DNA of 64,000 nt from Actinomycetes bacterium (GTDB lineage: Bacteria > Actinomycetota > Coriobacteriia > Coriobacteriales > Eggerthellaceae): the NCBI GenBank assembly GCA_023394615.1, contig JAEXAI010000016.1, forward strand, positions 62,001 through 126,000. Reading direction: 5' to 3'. Under the pieces are notes generated by a model, which saw nothing but the letters and a program-made list of their open reading frames with translations, did no database searches and was not told the origin of the DNA. Below are positions 53,929 through 63,017 of this stretch, in pieces (the stretch's first letter is position 1; each line of letters begins with the position of its first letter). The translations under genes were made by a program, and so were the position numbers.

Positions 53929-54753
53929 TTATTTTGCCTCCTTCTGCGCGATGGGGCAATCCTTTGCTCGGTCCTTTGCCGATTCTGCGATGTTGTCGAA
54001 ACCTTCGGCCACCACATCGCGATACACGCCCAGCGGATAGTACGGAAGCATGTTCTCGCGCATCCAGTCAAAAGACGCCTGCGGGGTCAAACCCCAGTTG
54101 GTCGAGCAGGTGGAAACAACTTCCACGATACTATAGCCACGGCCTTCCAGCTGGTAGCGGAACGATTTCTCGATAGCCTTCTTGGCTTGAATCACGTGTT
54201 TGGGGGTATCCACCGTCACGCGTTCGGCGTATGCCACACCATCCAAGCCGCTCAAGAGCTCGCAGACACGGATAGGATATCCGGCAGTAGAGACGTCGCG
54301 TCCGTAAGGACTGGTCTGTGTCACCTGGTTCGGCAGACTGGTGGGGGCCATCTGGCCACCTGTCATGCCGTAGATGGCGTTGTTGATGAAGATAACCGAA
54401 ATGTTCTCACCACGCGTTGCCGCATGTATTGTCTCAGCCATACCGATGGATGCCAAGTCGCCGTCGCCCTGATACGAGAACACAAGGTTCTCAGGGTGTA
54501 CGCGTTTGATACCGGTTGCTACCGCAGGAGCACGCCCATGAGCGGCTTCCACCATGTCGCATCCGAAGTAATCATATGCCATGACACTACAGCCCACGGG
54601 AGCCACGCCCACGGTGGTGCCTTCCACGCCTAGCTTGTCAATTGCCTGTCCGACCAGGCGATGAACTATTCCGTGCGGGCAACCGGGGCAATAATGCATC
54701 GGCACCGGCAATATAGATTTCGGACGTTCGAATACTATCTTTTTGTCAGCCAT
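53929..54753 (-). CDS. 2-oxoacid:ferredoxin oxidoreductase beta subunit (TPP binding)
   Basis: The beta subunit holds thiamine diphosphate. The 274-residue protein has MHYCPGCPHGIVHRL, SYQGDGDLASIGMAE and INNAIYGMTGGQMAPT, i.e. the GDG..NN thiamine motif and conserved cysteines near the TPP site. This layout is that of VOR/KOR enzymes (VorA or KorB). Overlap or spacing with neighbours is one to three bases. Confidence 0.95.
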   Translation of the reverse strand: MADKKIVFERPKSILPVPMHYCPGCPHGIVHRLVGQAIDKLGVEGTTVGVAPVGCSVMAYDYFGCDMVEAAHGRAPAVATGIKRVHPENLVFSYQGDGDLASIGMAETIHAATRGENISVIFINNAIYGMTGGQMAPTSLPNQVTQTSPYGRDVSTAGYPIRVCELLSGLDGVAYAERVTVDTPKHVIQAKKAIEKSFRYQLEGRGYSIVEVVSTCSTNWGLTPQASFDWMRENMLPYYPLGVYRDVVAEGFDNIAESAKDRAKDCPIAQKEAK

Positions 54754-54756
54754 TCT

Positions 54757-55830
54757 CTATGCACCTGCCTTCTGCGACATTTCCCGGATCTTGCCCAGCA
54801 CTTCTGCCGGAGTGGGAATAACGCCGCCTGCACGACCAAAGAACTCGACAGGACGGCGCTGGCCCACGCACAGACGTACGTCGTCGACCATTTGGCCCAT
54901 GTTCATCTCAACGCTGAGGTACGCTTTCGCCCCCGCGACGGTTTTCTCCAGAGCGTCTTTCGGGAAAGGCCACAGTGTGATGGGACGGAACAAGCCCACC
55001 TTAATGCCCTCTTCGCGAGCTTTCACCACTGCTGTGCGGGCGATACGCGCGCTCGCGCCAAAGGCCACTATCACGATTTCGGCATCGTCGAGCATGAAGC
55101 CCTCACTGCGCTGCTCAGTTTCTTTTATAACGTCATAGCGCTTATAGCGCTCAATCAGCTTATCTTCCAAAATATCGGCCTGCAGGTACAGCGAGTTCGC
55201 GATATTATGCTCGCGCTTGTTGTGATGGCCGCACGTGGCCCAAGGCTTTTCCGGGAACTCGGTCTTTTCTTCAGGGAGCACGACCGGCTCCATCATCTGA
55301 CCTAACAGGCCATCAGCCAAAAGCATCACAGGCATGCGGTACTCGTCTGCCTTATCGAATGCCAGGTATACGAAATCAGACATTTCCTGCACGGTAGAGG
55401 GCGCATAGACAATCATCTGGAAGTCGCCATGACCCAACGCACGCGTTGCCTGCCAATAGTCGGACTGCGAAGGCTGAATGCTGCCCAAGCCTGGGCCGCC
55501 ACGCTCGACGTTGATAATGACGCCAGGCAAATCGGCACCAGCCATATACGACACGCCCTCGCCCTTCAGAGACACTCCGGGCGAAGAGGACGACGTCATA
55601 GCCCGCGCTCCTGCAGCGGATGCGCCATAGACCATGTTTATGGCTGCAATCTCACTTTCAGCTTGCAGAAACGTGCCGCCGATTTTCGGCATAACCTTGC
55701 TCATATAGGCCGCAAGCTCTGTCTGCGGCGTGATAGGGTAACCGAAAAAGCACGTGCATCCGGCGCGCACCGCCGAAGCAGCCAGCGCCTCGTTTCCCTT
55801 CATTAAGACTTTCTCTTCTGACATGCTCAT
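54757..55830 (-). CDS. vorB: 2-oxoacid:ferredoxin oxidoreductase alpha subunit (VorB/KorA type)
   Basis: The 357-residue protein starts with GNEALAASAVRAGCTCFFGYPITPQTEL and contains ASSAGARAMTSSSSPG-like MTSSSSPGVSLKGE, which are the alpha-subunit marks of 2-oxoisovalerate and 2-oxoglutarate:ferredoxin oxidoreductases. Such enzymes cleave 2-oxoacids to acyl-CoA, CO2 and reduced ferredoxin. The four-subunit order cannot by itself tell VOR from KOR; the VorB name is by overall resemblance. Starts right at the end of the ferredoxin-subunit gene. Confidence 0.93.
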   Translation of the reverse strand: MSMSEEKVLMKGNEALAASAVRAGCTCFFGYPITPQTELAAYMSKVMPKIGGTFLQAESEIAAINMVYGASAAGARAMTSSSSPGVSLKGEGVSYMAGADLPGVIINVERGGPGLGSIQPSQSDYWQATRALGHGDFQMIVYAPSTVQEMSDFVYLAFDKADEYRMPVMLLADGLLGQMMEPVVLPEEKTEFPEKPWATCGHHNKREHNIANSLYLQADILEDKLIERYKRYDVIKETEQRSEGFMLDDAEIVIVAFGASARIARTAVVKAREEGIKVGLFRPITLWPFPKDALEKTVAGAKAYLSVEMNMGQMVDDVRLCVGQRRPVEFFGRAGGVIPTPAEVLGKIREMSQKAGA

Positions 55831-56046
55831 CTACCTCTCAACCGTTATCGCCATATCGGGGCACATCAACGCACAGCTGATGCAACCCGTGCACGCGTCC
55901 TCATCGGTCTGGTACGCGGGATGATAGCCTTTTGCGTTGATTATTTCTGTGTTCAGCGAGATTATGTGCTCAGGGCAAGCGTCTACGCACAGACCGCACC
56001 CTTTACAGTATTTCTCATCTACGATTATCCGAGCCACGCGACCCAT
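55831..56046 (-). CDS. 2-oxoacid:ferredoxin oxidoreductase delta subunit (2x 4Fe-4S ferredoxin)
   Basis: The 71-residue protein has two 4Fe-4S motifs, CKGCGLCVDACP and CTGCISCALMCP, that carry electrons from the TPP centre to ferredoxin. The ATG at 56046 follows GGAAGG; an ATG eight codons upstream is possible. A TATTAT at 56092-56087 on the minus strand could be a local -10 element. First of the four oxidoreductase genes, 144 bases after the ATPase gene. Confidence 0.94.
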   Translation of the reverse strand: MGRVARIIVDEKYCKGCGLCVDACPEHIISLNTEIINAKGYHPAYQTDEDACTGCISCALMCPDMAITVER

Positions 56047-56190
56047 CCTTTCTATTCCTTCCCGAACCATTATGGCCGAGTATCCTATAATAAGCGACGC
56101 GCCCAAAAGGCGCGCCCGACTGCGTGTGCATGCAAAGCGAAACCTCTTTCGCCGCACGAACCGATCAGTGTGCTTTTCCGCTTTATGCGC

Positions 56191-56925
56191 TTAGTCGACG
56201 TCCCACGGTGTCTTCACATATACTCTCACAAAGTAGTCGCTATCGCAGACTAAAGTATCAGAATTAACCGAATGCACAAGTTCGCTTGTTTCAGACGGTA
56301 GCGTCGTGCAGATAAGCGGCAGATCAAGCAGTTCAGACACACGCGTCGAATACGTTCGGCCCTCTGCTATGTCCTCGTCAGTCGTCTGGTCCTCCATATG
56401 CGAGTTGTTCACCAAAGCCGTTGCTTTCAAATGTGCTTGATGCTCGATTTCACCTAAAAGATGCGCGGCCTCTTCGGCTTGGCGCACCTGCTCGCGAAAT
56501 GCGTTCAACACGTAGAGCATGGAATAGTCGGTCTCGCCGATGGCGCTCGAATAACGACCGAGCGCCGTGGCACCCGCATCATCGCCGCCCACATCGAAAA
56601 TCAGCTTGCGGCCCAGCTCGTTGATTGCTTGCGTGATAGCCGCGTCAACATGGCCGGAAAGCGACGGCGTATCGAGTGCCGTGCCCGCCATCTGCGGGGC
56701 AATGAGCTTCACACCTGCCTCCGTGAGCACCTGTGCGAAATCACTGGAGCGGAAATAAGGGTTTACGATATCTAAATCCACCAGCGTGACGGCATGTCCC
56801 AAACGTGCCTCATCAACCGCCAGATTCAGGGAAAAATTAGTCTTTCCCACCCCGTAATGACCCGTAACGATGATGATTGAACCCAGATTGGAGAACCGAT
56901 CGGGTATGTGACTGTATGCGCTCAT
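56191..56925 (-). CDS. P-loop ATPase of the ParA/CobQ-CooC type
   Basis: The 244-residue protein has the Walker A GHYGVGKTNFSLNLA near residue 22 (deviant-Walker style with a late lysine), VTLVDLDIVNPYF and FDVGGDDAGATALGRY. It looks like MinD/CooC ATPases that insert or reposition cofactors or clusters. GGAGG lies four bases before the ATG at 56925. It heads the minus-strand series before the oxidoreductase genes, so a role in maturing that enzyme is possible but not shown. An AATTAT/TTGTGA pair (56980-57009) is a candidate promoter. Confidence 0.85.
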   Translation of the reverse strand: MSAYSHIPDRFSNLGSIIIVTGHYGVGKTNFSLNLAVDEARLGHAVTLVDLDIVNPYFRSSDFAQVLTEAGVKLIAPQMAGTALDTPSLSGHVDAAITQAINELGRKLIFDVGGDDAGATALGRYSSAIGETDYSMLYVLNAFREQVRQAEEAAHLLGEIEHQAHLKATALVNNSHMEDQTTDEDIAEGRTYSTRVSELLDLPLICTTLPSETSELVHSVNSDTLVCDSDYFVRVYVKTPWDVD

Positions 56926-57399
56926 TGTGCCTCCTTGTTTCTCGTGCTGTCTCTGAACACAAAGCCGACGATATGCTTCATAATTGCGGTCCTGCCGCAT
57001 GACTCACAATGCGGTCGCCGACTGCAGCCCTGCCATGCAATCCACGATGCGTTTTCGCAACCCCATCAAATGGCCGCACCGCATTTCGTGTTTGAGCTCT
57101 TTCGTTTTGTATTGAAACACAAAATCAAGCATTGTGCAGGCCAATGTGCGTTAGCGCTAAAAATTCAATATCCAAAGGTTTAGCGGTGATTGCGAAGTCG
57201 GTCTGGCAATCACTCCGACAACAAGGTGTTTGTGAAGAAATATATTTGTCACTTTAGCCTGCGCTAGTAAGGTTATAATTCCGAAATAGAAACGAGCACG
57301 TGAACAGGCAGTCTCAATAGCTGGCTGGCTGGCAGGCCATCTGCAACAACGAAGTCCGCTGCCAAGCGGGCCGTCAACACGAAAAGGAGGGCGACGGAC
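56926..57399. other. divergent control region between the two regulator-acyl-CoA synthetase units
   Basis: This 474-base region carries promoters in both directions. Minus strand: TTGTGA (57009-57004), 18-base spacer, AATTAT (56985-56980) for the ATPase-oxidoreductase series. Plus strand: TATAAT at 57274-57279 for the XRE-cupin gene. Palindromes TTAGCGCTAA (57151-57160) and GTGATTGC / GCAATCAC (57186-57213) are candidate operators for the XRE-cupin proteins. No RNA gene is seen. Confidence 0.6.
57274..57279 (+). promoter_or_regulatory. -10 element of the XRE-cupin gene at 57400
   Basis: A consensus TATAAT, giving a leader of about 110 bases to the ATG. The -35 is less clear (CTTTAG about 16 bases upstream). 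Confidence 0.6.
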
Positions 57400-57990
57400 A
57401 TGGAAATGCAAGCAAACACGCAAGAGGTAGCCAATCGAATCAAGGCCCTTCGCGAAGACATGGATTTGACCATGCAGGAAATGGCTGATGCAACTGGACG
57501 CAGCATGGCTGAATATGCTGCACAGGAAAGCGGCAAGACCGACCTTTCCTTCACGTTCATCAGCAAATGCGCCGACAAGCTAGGCGTGGACGTCATCGAG
57601 CTTTTGACCGGGGAAAATCCTCACTTGGAAGGCTATTCGCTGGTCCGTGCCGATGACGGGTTGGGCATTAGGCGCCGTGCGGGTTTCGAATACCTGCATA
57701 AGGCTCCGCATTTCAAGAACAAGCTATGCGAGCCCTTTTTGGTAACTGCTCCGTATTTGGAGGAAGAGCAAAACGTGCCGGTACACCTGTCCTATCATGA
57801 AGGACAAGAATTCGACTACATCATCAGCGGCAAGATGCGTTTCGCCTACGAAGACCACGAGGAAATCCTCGAGCCCGGCGACACGCTGCTCTACGATTCG
57901 GGTCGCGGTCACGGCATGATTGCCATTGGTGGCGAACCGTGCGTCTTTTTGGCCATCGTGATGAAGCCCCGTCAGACGGAAATTCGCTAG
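57400..57990 (+). CDS. XRE-family regulator with cupin domain, second copy
   Basis: The 196-residue protein has an N-terminal helix-turn-helix (TMQEMADATGRSMAEYAAQE) and a cupin domain with HLSYHEGQEFDYIISGKM and DTLLYDSGRGHGM. GGAGGG lies before the ATG at a slightly long distance. It stands divergent to the oxidoreductase series and directly before the second acyl-CoA synthetase, mirroring the pair at 52822/50906. Probably regulates the nearby acid metabolism genes; ligand unknown. Confidence 0.92.
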   Translation: MEMQANTQEVANRIKALREDMDLTMQEMADATGRSMAEYAAQESGKTDLSFTFISKCADKLGVDVIELLTGENPHLEGYSLVRADDGLGIRRRAGFEYLHKAPHFKNKLCEPFLVTAPYLEEEQNVPVHLSYHEGQEFDYIISGKMRFAYEDHEEILEPGDTLLYDSGRGHGMIAIGGEPCVFLAIVMKPRQTEIR

Positions 57991-58084
57991 GCGCTGTCGC
58001 CTCGCTCGATAGCGCCGCAAACGCCGCCTATCACACCTATCCGTCACATACGGCCTCGTGCCTATAGACACAGAAAGCATCATC

Positions 58085-59866
58085 ATGAAACATCTGAATG
58101 AAAAATACGTAGAGGAAACCTATGACGAGAGCGGCTGCCTTTCGAGTTTCCGCTTGCATTATCCCGACACCTTCAATTTCGGCTATGACGTGGTTGACGC
58201 CATTGCCGCAGAGGAAGCGGATCGCCCTGCAATGGTATGGTGCAATCCCGAAGGCGAAGAGCATCATTTCACGTTCGGCGATATGAAAAACTGGTCTGAT
58301 AAAACAGCGAACTTCCTGAGCGATTTAGGTATAGGTCGCGGCGATATGGTGATGGTAATCCTGCGCCGCCACTATCAGTTCTGGTTCGTGGCCACTGCCC
58401 TTCACAAACTGGGCGCGGTTATGATTCCAGCCACATTCATGCTCAAAGAGCATGATTTGGAATACCGTATCCAACGCTCACAGGCGAAAGCTGTCATTTG
58501 CACCGATTGCGGCGACATCGCCCAAGTAACAGATAACGTGCAGGCAAATTGCCCCACATTGCAAGCGAAAATCTTGGTGAACGGTGCCGGTGGCGGGCTG
58601 ATGATAGACACTGCCGCAGATGCTGGTTACGGATTACCCCTTTCCGGCCCCGATGGCATATGTGCAGCTGCCACGCAGCGTGATGGTTGGATTGATTTCA
58701 ACACGGAGGTGCGCGGCGCATCCACAGACTTCACACGCAGGGAAACTTGCGCCTCTGAAGCGATGTTGATGTATTTCAGCAGCGGTACCAGCGGCAACCC
58801 GAAAATGGTCATGCACGATTCGGGCTACGCGCTCGCCCACACCGTCACCGCCAAACAGTGGCATTGCGTGGTCAGTGACGGCGGCGTTCACTTCACCATC
58901 GCCGATACTGGCTGGGGCAAAGCCGTATGGGGCAAATTTTACGGCCAATGGCTGATGGAAGCATGCGTCCTCACCTATGACTTCGATCGCTTCCATGCTG
59001 ATGAGATACTTGATTTGGTCACGAAATACCATGTGACCACGCTGTGCTGTCCGCCCACGATGTATCGCATGATGACCGAAGTCGATGTGGATGCCCATGA
59101 CCTTTCCAGCTTGGTCCACTGCACCACCGCAGGCGAAGCATTGAACCCTGACTTGTTCGCCTTTTGGCAGAAGCACACTGGCCTGACGATCTTTGAAGGT
59201 TTCGGTCAAACCGAGACCCCGCTGACTATTGCCAACCTGGAGCACAGCACGCCACGCCCTGGTTCCATGGGTAAACCCTCACCGCAATACGTGCTCGAAA
59301 TACATCGCGCTGACGAGTCACGCTGCGACGTGGGCGAAACCGGCGAGATATGCATCAAAATGGATGAGAACACCCATGGCATCATGATGGAATACTATCG
59401 CGATCCCGAAAAAACAGCAGCTGCAGTCCACGACGGTTGGTACCACACTGGAGACACTGCTTGGATGGATGAAGACGGCTACTATTGGTACGTTGGGCGA
59501 AACGACGACGTTATTAAGAGTTCGGGCTACCGTATCGGGCCCTTCGAAATCGAGAGCGTTTTGCTCGAACATGACGCTGTGCGCGAATGCGCTGTCACCG
59601 GCATACCCGACCCGCTGCGCGGTTTCGCCGTGAAGGCAACTGTTGTTTTGGCAGAAGGGTTTACCCCCAACGACGAGTTGACCTCGGAGTTGCAGCGTTG
59701 GGTAAAACGCAAGACGGCACCGTACAAATACCCGCGCGTCGTCGACTATGTAGACGCCTTGCCTAAAACTGTCAATGGCAAAGTGCGCCGGGTGGCCATT
59801 CGCCGCAAGGACGAAGAAGCATTGAACTTGCCCGAGGAGCACGATAAGAAAGACGGTTTGGTGTAA
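58085..59866 (+). CDS. AMP-forming acyl-CoA synthetase, second copy
   Basis: The 593-residue protein has LMYFSSGTSGNPKMVM, GFGQTETPLT, YVGRNDDVIKSSGYRIGPFE and the catalytic lysine in LPKTVNGKVRR. It matches the synthetase at 50906 across the whole length (NFGYDVVD, MVILRRHYQFW against MMILRRRWEYW), so the two are paralogues. An insertion near residues 175-205 contains a Gly/Ala/Asp-rich piece. The ATG at 58085 is chosen; a GTG at 58058 is possible; neither has a strong Shine-Dalgarno. Confidence 0.91.
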   Translation: MKHLNEKYVEETYDESGCLSSFRLHYPDTFNFGYDVVDAIAAEEADRPAMVWCNPEGEEHHFTFGDMKNWSDKTANFLSDLGIGRGDMVMVILRRHYQFWFVATALHKLGAVMIPATFMLKEHDLEYRIQRSQAKAVICTDCGDIAQVTDNVQANCPTLQAKILVNGAGGGLMIDTAADAGYGLPLSGPDGICAAATQRDGWIDFNTEVRGASTDFTRRETCASEAMLMYFSSGTSGNPKMVMHDSGYALAHTVTAKQWHCVVSDGGVHFTIADTGWGKAVWGKFYGQWLMEACVLTYDFDRFHADEILDLVTKYHVTTLCCPPTMYRMMTEVDVDAHDLSSLVHCTTAGEALNPDLFAFWQKHTGLTIFEGFGQTETPLTIANLEHSTPRPGSMGKPSPQYVLEIHRADESRCDVGETGEICIKMDENTHGIMMEYYRDPEKTAAAVHDGWYHTGDTAWMDEDGYYWYVGRNDDVIKSSGYRIGPFEIESVLLEHDAVRECAVTGIPDPLRGFAVKATVVLAEGFTPNDELTSELQRWVKRKTAPYKYPRVVDYVDALPKTVNGKVRRVAIRRKDEEALNLPEEHDKKDGLV

Positions 59867-59937
59867 GGGCGCGCTTGTCATCATAGGCAGGCTTCCACCA
59901 TCGCTTATCGAGTTCGCATCGAGAAATCGCAGAATTG

Positions 59938-59970
59938 AAAAAGGGCACCGGAATCATCCTGGTGCCCTTT
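59938..59970. terminator. bidirectional terminator between acyl-CoA synthetase and rsmB
   Basis: AAAGGGCACC / GGTGCCCTTT with an 11-base loop lies between two converging genes. On the minus strand TTTTT follows, a strong terminator for rsmB; on the plus strand TTT then CC, a weaker one. Confidence 0.88.
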
Positions 59971-60016
59971 CCTATGAATCGGCATTCTTATTTAGCATTC
60001 TTGTTTATCGAATGTT

Positions 60017-61387
60017 TCAGCGCACCCTTTGCAGGCTGGCGGCAAAATGCGCATCACAACCGCCATCGGTCAGCGTCGTCTTGCAGAACAGCTTCGAAGC
60101 CGGACCTGCGGGCGTGGGAACGATTTTAAAGTTGCTCCCCATCCTGCTTTCCAAAAACGCTTTTACCACATACTCGTTTTCCCGAGCAGTTACCGTACAG
60201 GTAGCGTACGTGAGTCTGCCGCCAACGCTTACATGAGCACCCGTGCCTATCAACATTTCCAAACCGAGTTGGGCCATAGCTTCAATATCTGACTCCTGCA
60301 AACGCCATCGCAGCTCGGGATGACGGCGCAGGGTGCCCAAACCCGAACAAGGCGCATCAATGAATGCAGCACCGAACGTGCGCGACCCCAGCGAATCATG
60401 CAGATCGCGCGCATCCGCGCATATCGTTTCAGCCACATCCACGTTGTAGCGTTTTGTGCGGTCCAACAGCAAATCGCCTTTGAAGCCATGGGAATCCAAA
60501 GCACTGAGTTTCATCTGCGAGCCATAACGTCTGCGAGCATTTGATTGCAACAACAAGGTCTTCGTACCGCGTCCCGACCCCACTTCTAAAAACGATGATG
60601 GTTTGCGCACCGGAATCGCAGATGATGCAACGCATTGCGCTGCTGCATCGCTAACCAGTATCGCGCCTGCTGCGAAAAGCTTTTTTGCAATCGGTTCAGC
60701 AACCGCTTGAGGGGAATCGGCTTTGAAACACCCTTCGATGGGTATCGCAGTACCGGGAAGCACGACAGGTTTCAGCGCATGTCCTGCTTCCTCGAAAGCC
60801 TTCTGCACATTTTGATCGCTCGAACGCAGAGCATTCACGCCGAAATAGACCGGTGCTTGAGTATTCGACACCCGCATGAATTCCATAGCCTGCGTGCGTC
60901 CCAAAGATGAGACTAAAAGCTGCGCTATCCAAAGCGGGAAACCGAAGAGCCTTGCCATTGCCGCATCGTCGGTCGCAGGATCACCGAAAGGAAACTCCTC
61001 TTTCGCCTTGGCCATTTTGCGCAAAACGGCATTTGCCAAACGCACGGCCTTGGGCTGGACGAAGCGCACCAACTCGACCCCTTGGTCCACAGCCGCATGG
61101 TCGGCTTTTTCCAGAAACAGCATCTCATATGCGCTGATGCGCAGCGCATCGCGCACATCACAACGTATATCATCTGGCGTGTTCATACAACGATCGATAA
61201 ATTCGTCGAGCGTGCCACGCGTCGCCGTCACGCCCAAGCACAGCATACGGCAGAAAGCCGCATCCTCGTGCTTCAGATGCGCATCGCGCAAACGCGGATC
61301 TAGAATCTCGGCAGTGAATGCCTCACGTTCTCGCACGGTAGACATGACGCGCACGGCTAATGCGCGCGCAGGATTGAGCTCAGACAT
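60017..61387 (-). CDS. rsmB: 16S rRNA (cytosine967-C5)-methyltransferase RsmB
   Basis: The 456-residue protein has an N-terminal NusB-like domain (VLRKMAKAKEEFP) and the methyltransferase with the SAM motif FLEVGSGRGTKT, the DAPCSGLGTLRRHPE loop and the catalytic-cysteine motif YATCTVTARENE. It overlaps fmt by eight bases, as in the common def-fmt-rsmB order. Confidence 0.95.
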   Translation of the reverse strand: MSELNPARALAVRVMSTVREREAFTAEILDPRLRDAHLKHEDAAFCRMLCLGVTATRGTLDEFIDRCMNTPDDIRCDVRDALRISAYEMLFLEKADHAAVDQGVELVRFVQPKAVRLANAVLRKMAKAKEEFPFGDPATDDAAMARLFGFPLWIAQLLVSSLGRTQAMEFMRVSNTQAPVYFGVNALRSSDQNVQKAFEEAGHALKPVVLPGTAIPIEGCFKADSPQAVAEPIAKKLFAAGAILVSDAAAQCVASSAIPVRKPSSFLEVGSGRGTKTLLLQSNARRRYGSQMKLSALDSHGFKGDLLLDRTKRYNVDVAETICADARDLHDSLGSRTFGAAFIDAPCSGLGTLRRHPELRWRLQESDIEAMAQLGLEMLIGTGAHVSVGGRLTYATCTVTARENEYVVKAFLESRMGSNFKIVPTPAGPASKLFCKTTLTDGGCDAHFAASLQRVR

Positions 61388-62336
61388 CTAATGACTCCCA
61401 AGTAATGAGGCCGCTTTTCACATTCTGTATGCCATCGGCGAAATCTTTTCCGTCCATGACGCGTTTCCCGTCAGGCTTTACTTGCACGATTCTCACAGGT
61501 TGATCAAAACAGCCTATATATAAAGATTTTTCATACAGCACGATACGCCCCGGCTGCAGACGCAATTGGTCACGCAGCATACGACTCGGCACTTTCTCAG
61601 CGCGAACCACCGTGACCGAACGCGATGCGATAATGCAACGCGACGGATGAGCAGGTGATGCGGCGCGGACCTTTAAAACAATTTCAGACGCACGATCTTG
61701 CGGCGAAAGGAAGAATTCGCGTTTGCCTATCTTGTCTGCATAGGTAGCGAAAAAATCATCCTGTTTCTTCCACTCAATCGAGCCGTTCTCCAAAAGCGTT
61801 AAAGCGGTCAGCAGCGCCTGGGATCCCAAGTCAGCCAGTTCCGCCGTCAGCTCACTTGAGTTCTTCTGTCCTATCTCGGCCGTGCGGCTGATACAGAAGT
61901 CCCCCGTGTCCAAGCCTTCTTCCATACGCATGATGCACACGCCCGCAGATTCATCTCCTGCCAGTATCGCCCGTTCCACCGGAGCCGCACCACGCCAGCG
62001 AGGAAGCAGACTGGCATGCACGTTCAAACAGCCATACGTGGGGATATCAAGCACCTCTTTGGGCAGAAGCGCACCATATGCGGCAACACATATGACATCA
62101 GGTTGAAGCGAGGCAATCTGCTCCTGCGCTTTGGCATTCCGCAGCGTTTTCGGCGTGAACACAGGCAAGCCGATGCGTTCAGCTATCTGTTTCACAGGGG
62201 AAGGCATGAGCTTTTTGCCGCGCCCTCGTATAGCATCGGGGCGCGTGTAGACACCCACCACGTTTTGGCGGCCCGCCAGGTTTTCAAGTATCGTCGCAGC
62301 AAACCCAGGAGTTCCCATGAACACTACACGCATCAT
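61380..62336 (-). CDS. fmt: methionyl-tRNA formyltransferase
   Basis: Fmt formylates initiator Met-tRNA. The 318-residue protein starts with RVVFMGTPGFAATIL and has the folate-binding ASLLPRWRGAAPVERAILAGD, split across the conserved NVHASLLPRWRG and the catalytic His region. GCAGGTGCG precedes an ATGATG start. It follows def with a gap of 9 bases. Confidence 0.96.
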   Translation of the reverse strand: MMRVVFMGTPGFAATILENLAGRQNVVGVYTRPDAIRGRGKKLMPSPVKQIAERIGLPVFTPKTLRNAKAQEQIASLQPDVICVAAYGALLPKEVLDIPTYGCLNVHASLLPRWRGAAPVERAILAGDESAGVCIMRMEEGLDTGDFCISRTAEIGQKNSSELTAELADLGSQALLTALTLLENGSIEWKKQDDFFATYADKIGKREFFLSPQDRASEIVLKVRAASPAHPSRCIIASRSVTVVRAEKVPSRMLRDQLRLQPGRIVLYEKSLYIGCFDQPVRIVQVKPDGKRVMDGKDFADGIQNVKSGLITWESLDV

Positions 62337-62345
62337 CGCACCTGC

Positions 62346-62873
62346 TTACCCGACTGTCGTCTCGCCCGGCTTCGCGCCAGACGCCAACGCCTCGTCGTAA
62401 TCTCGCAGCGCTTTAATGCGCGCAATGGGGTCGCAGCTCTCGAACAACGTCTTGCCGTCAAGATGATCTATCTCATGTTGTAGGCAACGGCCCAAAAGCC
62501 CGTCCCCTTCAATGGTCTGGAATTCCCCATCCAAGTCATAGTAACCCACTTTTGCAAACGGGCGCCTGCGCACGGGCACAGCGATACCCGGACACGACAA
62601 GCAGCCTTCGCTGTCTTCCACTGTGTCGCCAGATGTTTCCAAAACGACGGGGTTTACCAAATAGACAGGGTTGCGCTTTTCGGCGTCGATATCGCAGTCA
62701 ATCACAACGATGCGCTTTAATACGCCCACCTGCGGGCCCGCCAAACCTACACCATCGTTTTTATACATGGTCTTCGCCATTTGTTTGGCGATGCGCTTGA
62801 CGCTTTTATCGCCGGGTTCGCACGGTTCCGAAATCTGACGCAGAATCGGATCGGGAGAAAGGATGATTTGCAT
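62346..62873 (-). CDS. def: peptide deformylase
   Basis: Def removes the N-formyl group from new proteins. The 175-residue protein has the three metal-enzyme motifs GVGLAGPQVG, EGCLSCPG and QHEIDHLDG in standard order. C-terminal extension is short. A hairpin (GCCTGC-TCG-GCAGGC, 62979-62993) lies between it and dnaG, without a T tract. Confidence 0.96.
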   Translation of the reverse strand: MQIILSPDPILRQISEPCEPGDKSVKRIAKQMAKTMYKNDGVGLAGPQVGVLKRIVVIDCDIDAEKRNPVYLVNPVVLETSGDTVEDSEGCLSCPGIAVPVRRRPFAKVGYYDLDGEFQTIEGDGLLGRCLQHEIDHLDGKTLFESCDPIARIKALRDYDEALASGAKPGETTVG

Positions 62874-63017
62874 GAATCGCTCCTTGAGTTCTATTGCTGT
62901 ATTCGTTTGCTCAGCATTGTCGTTTGTTTGCTTTATTGCTTATAGAGCATTGTAACCATTCGATGCTATCTTGTGCATGCCTGCTCGGCAGGCGTTTGGA
63001 AACATCCATATGGATTT

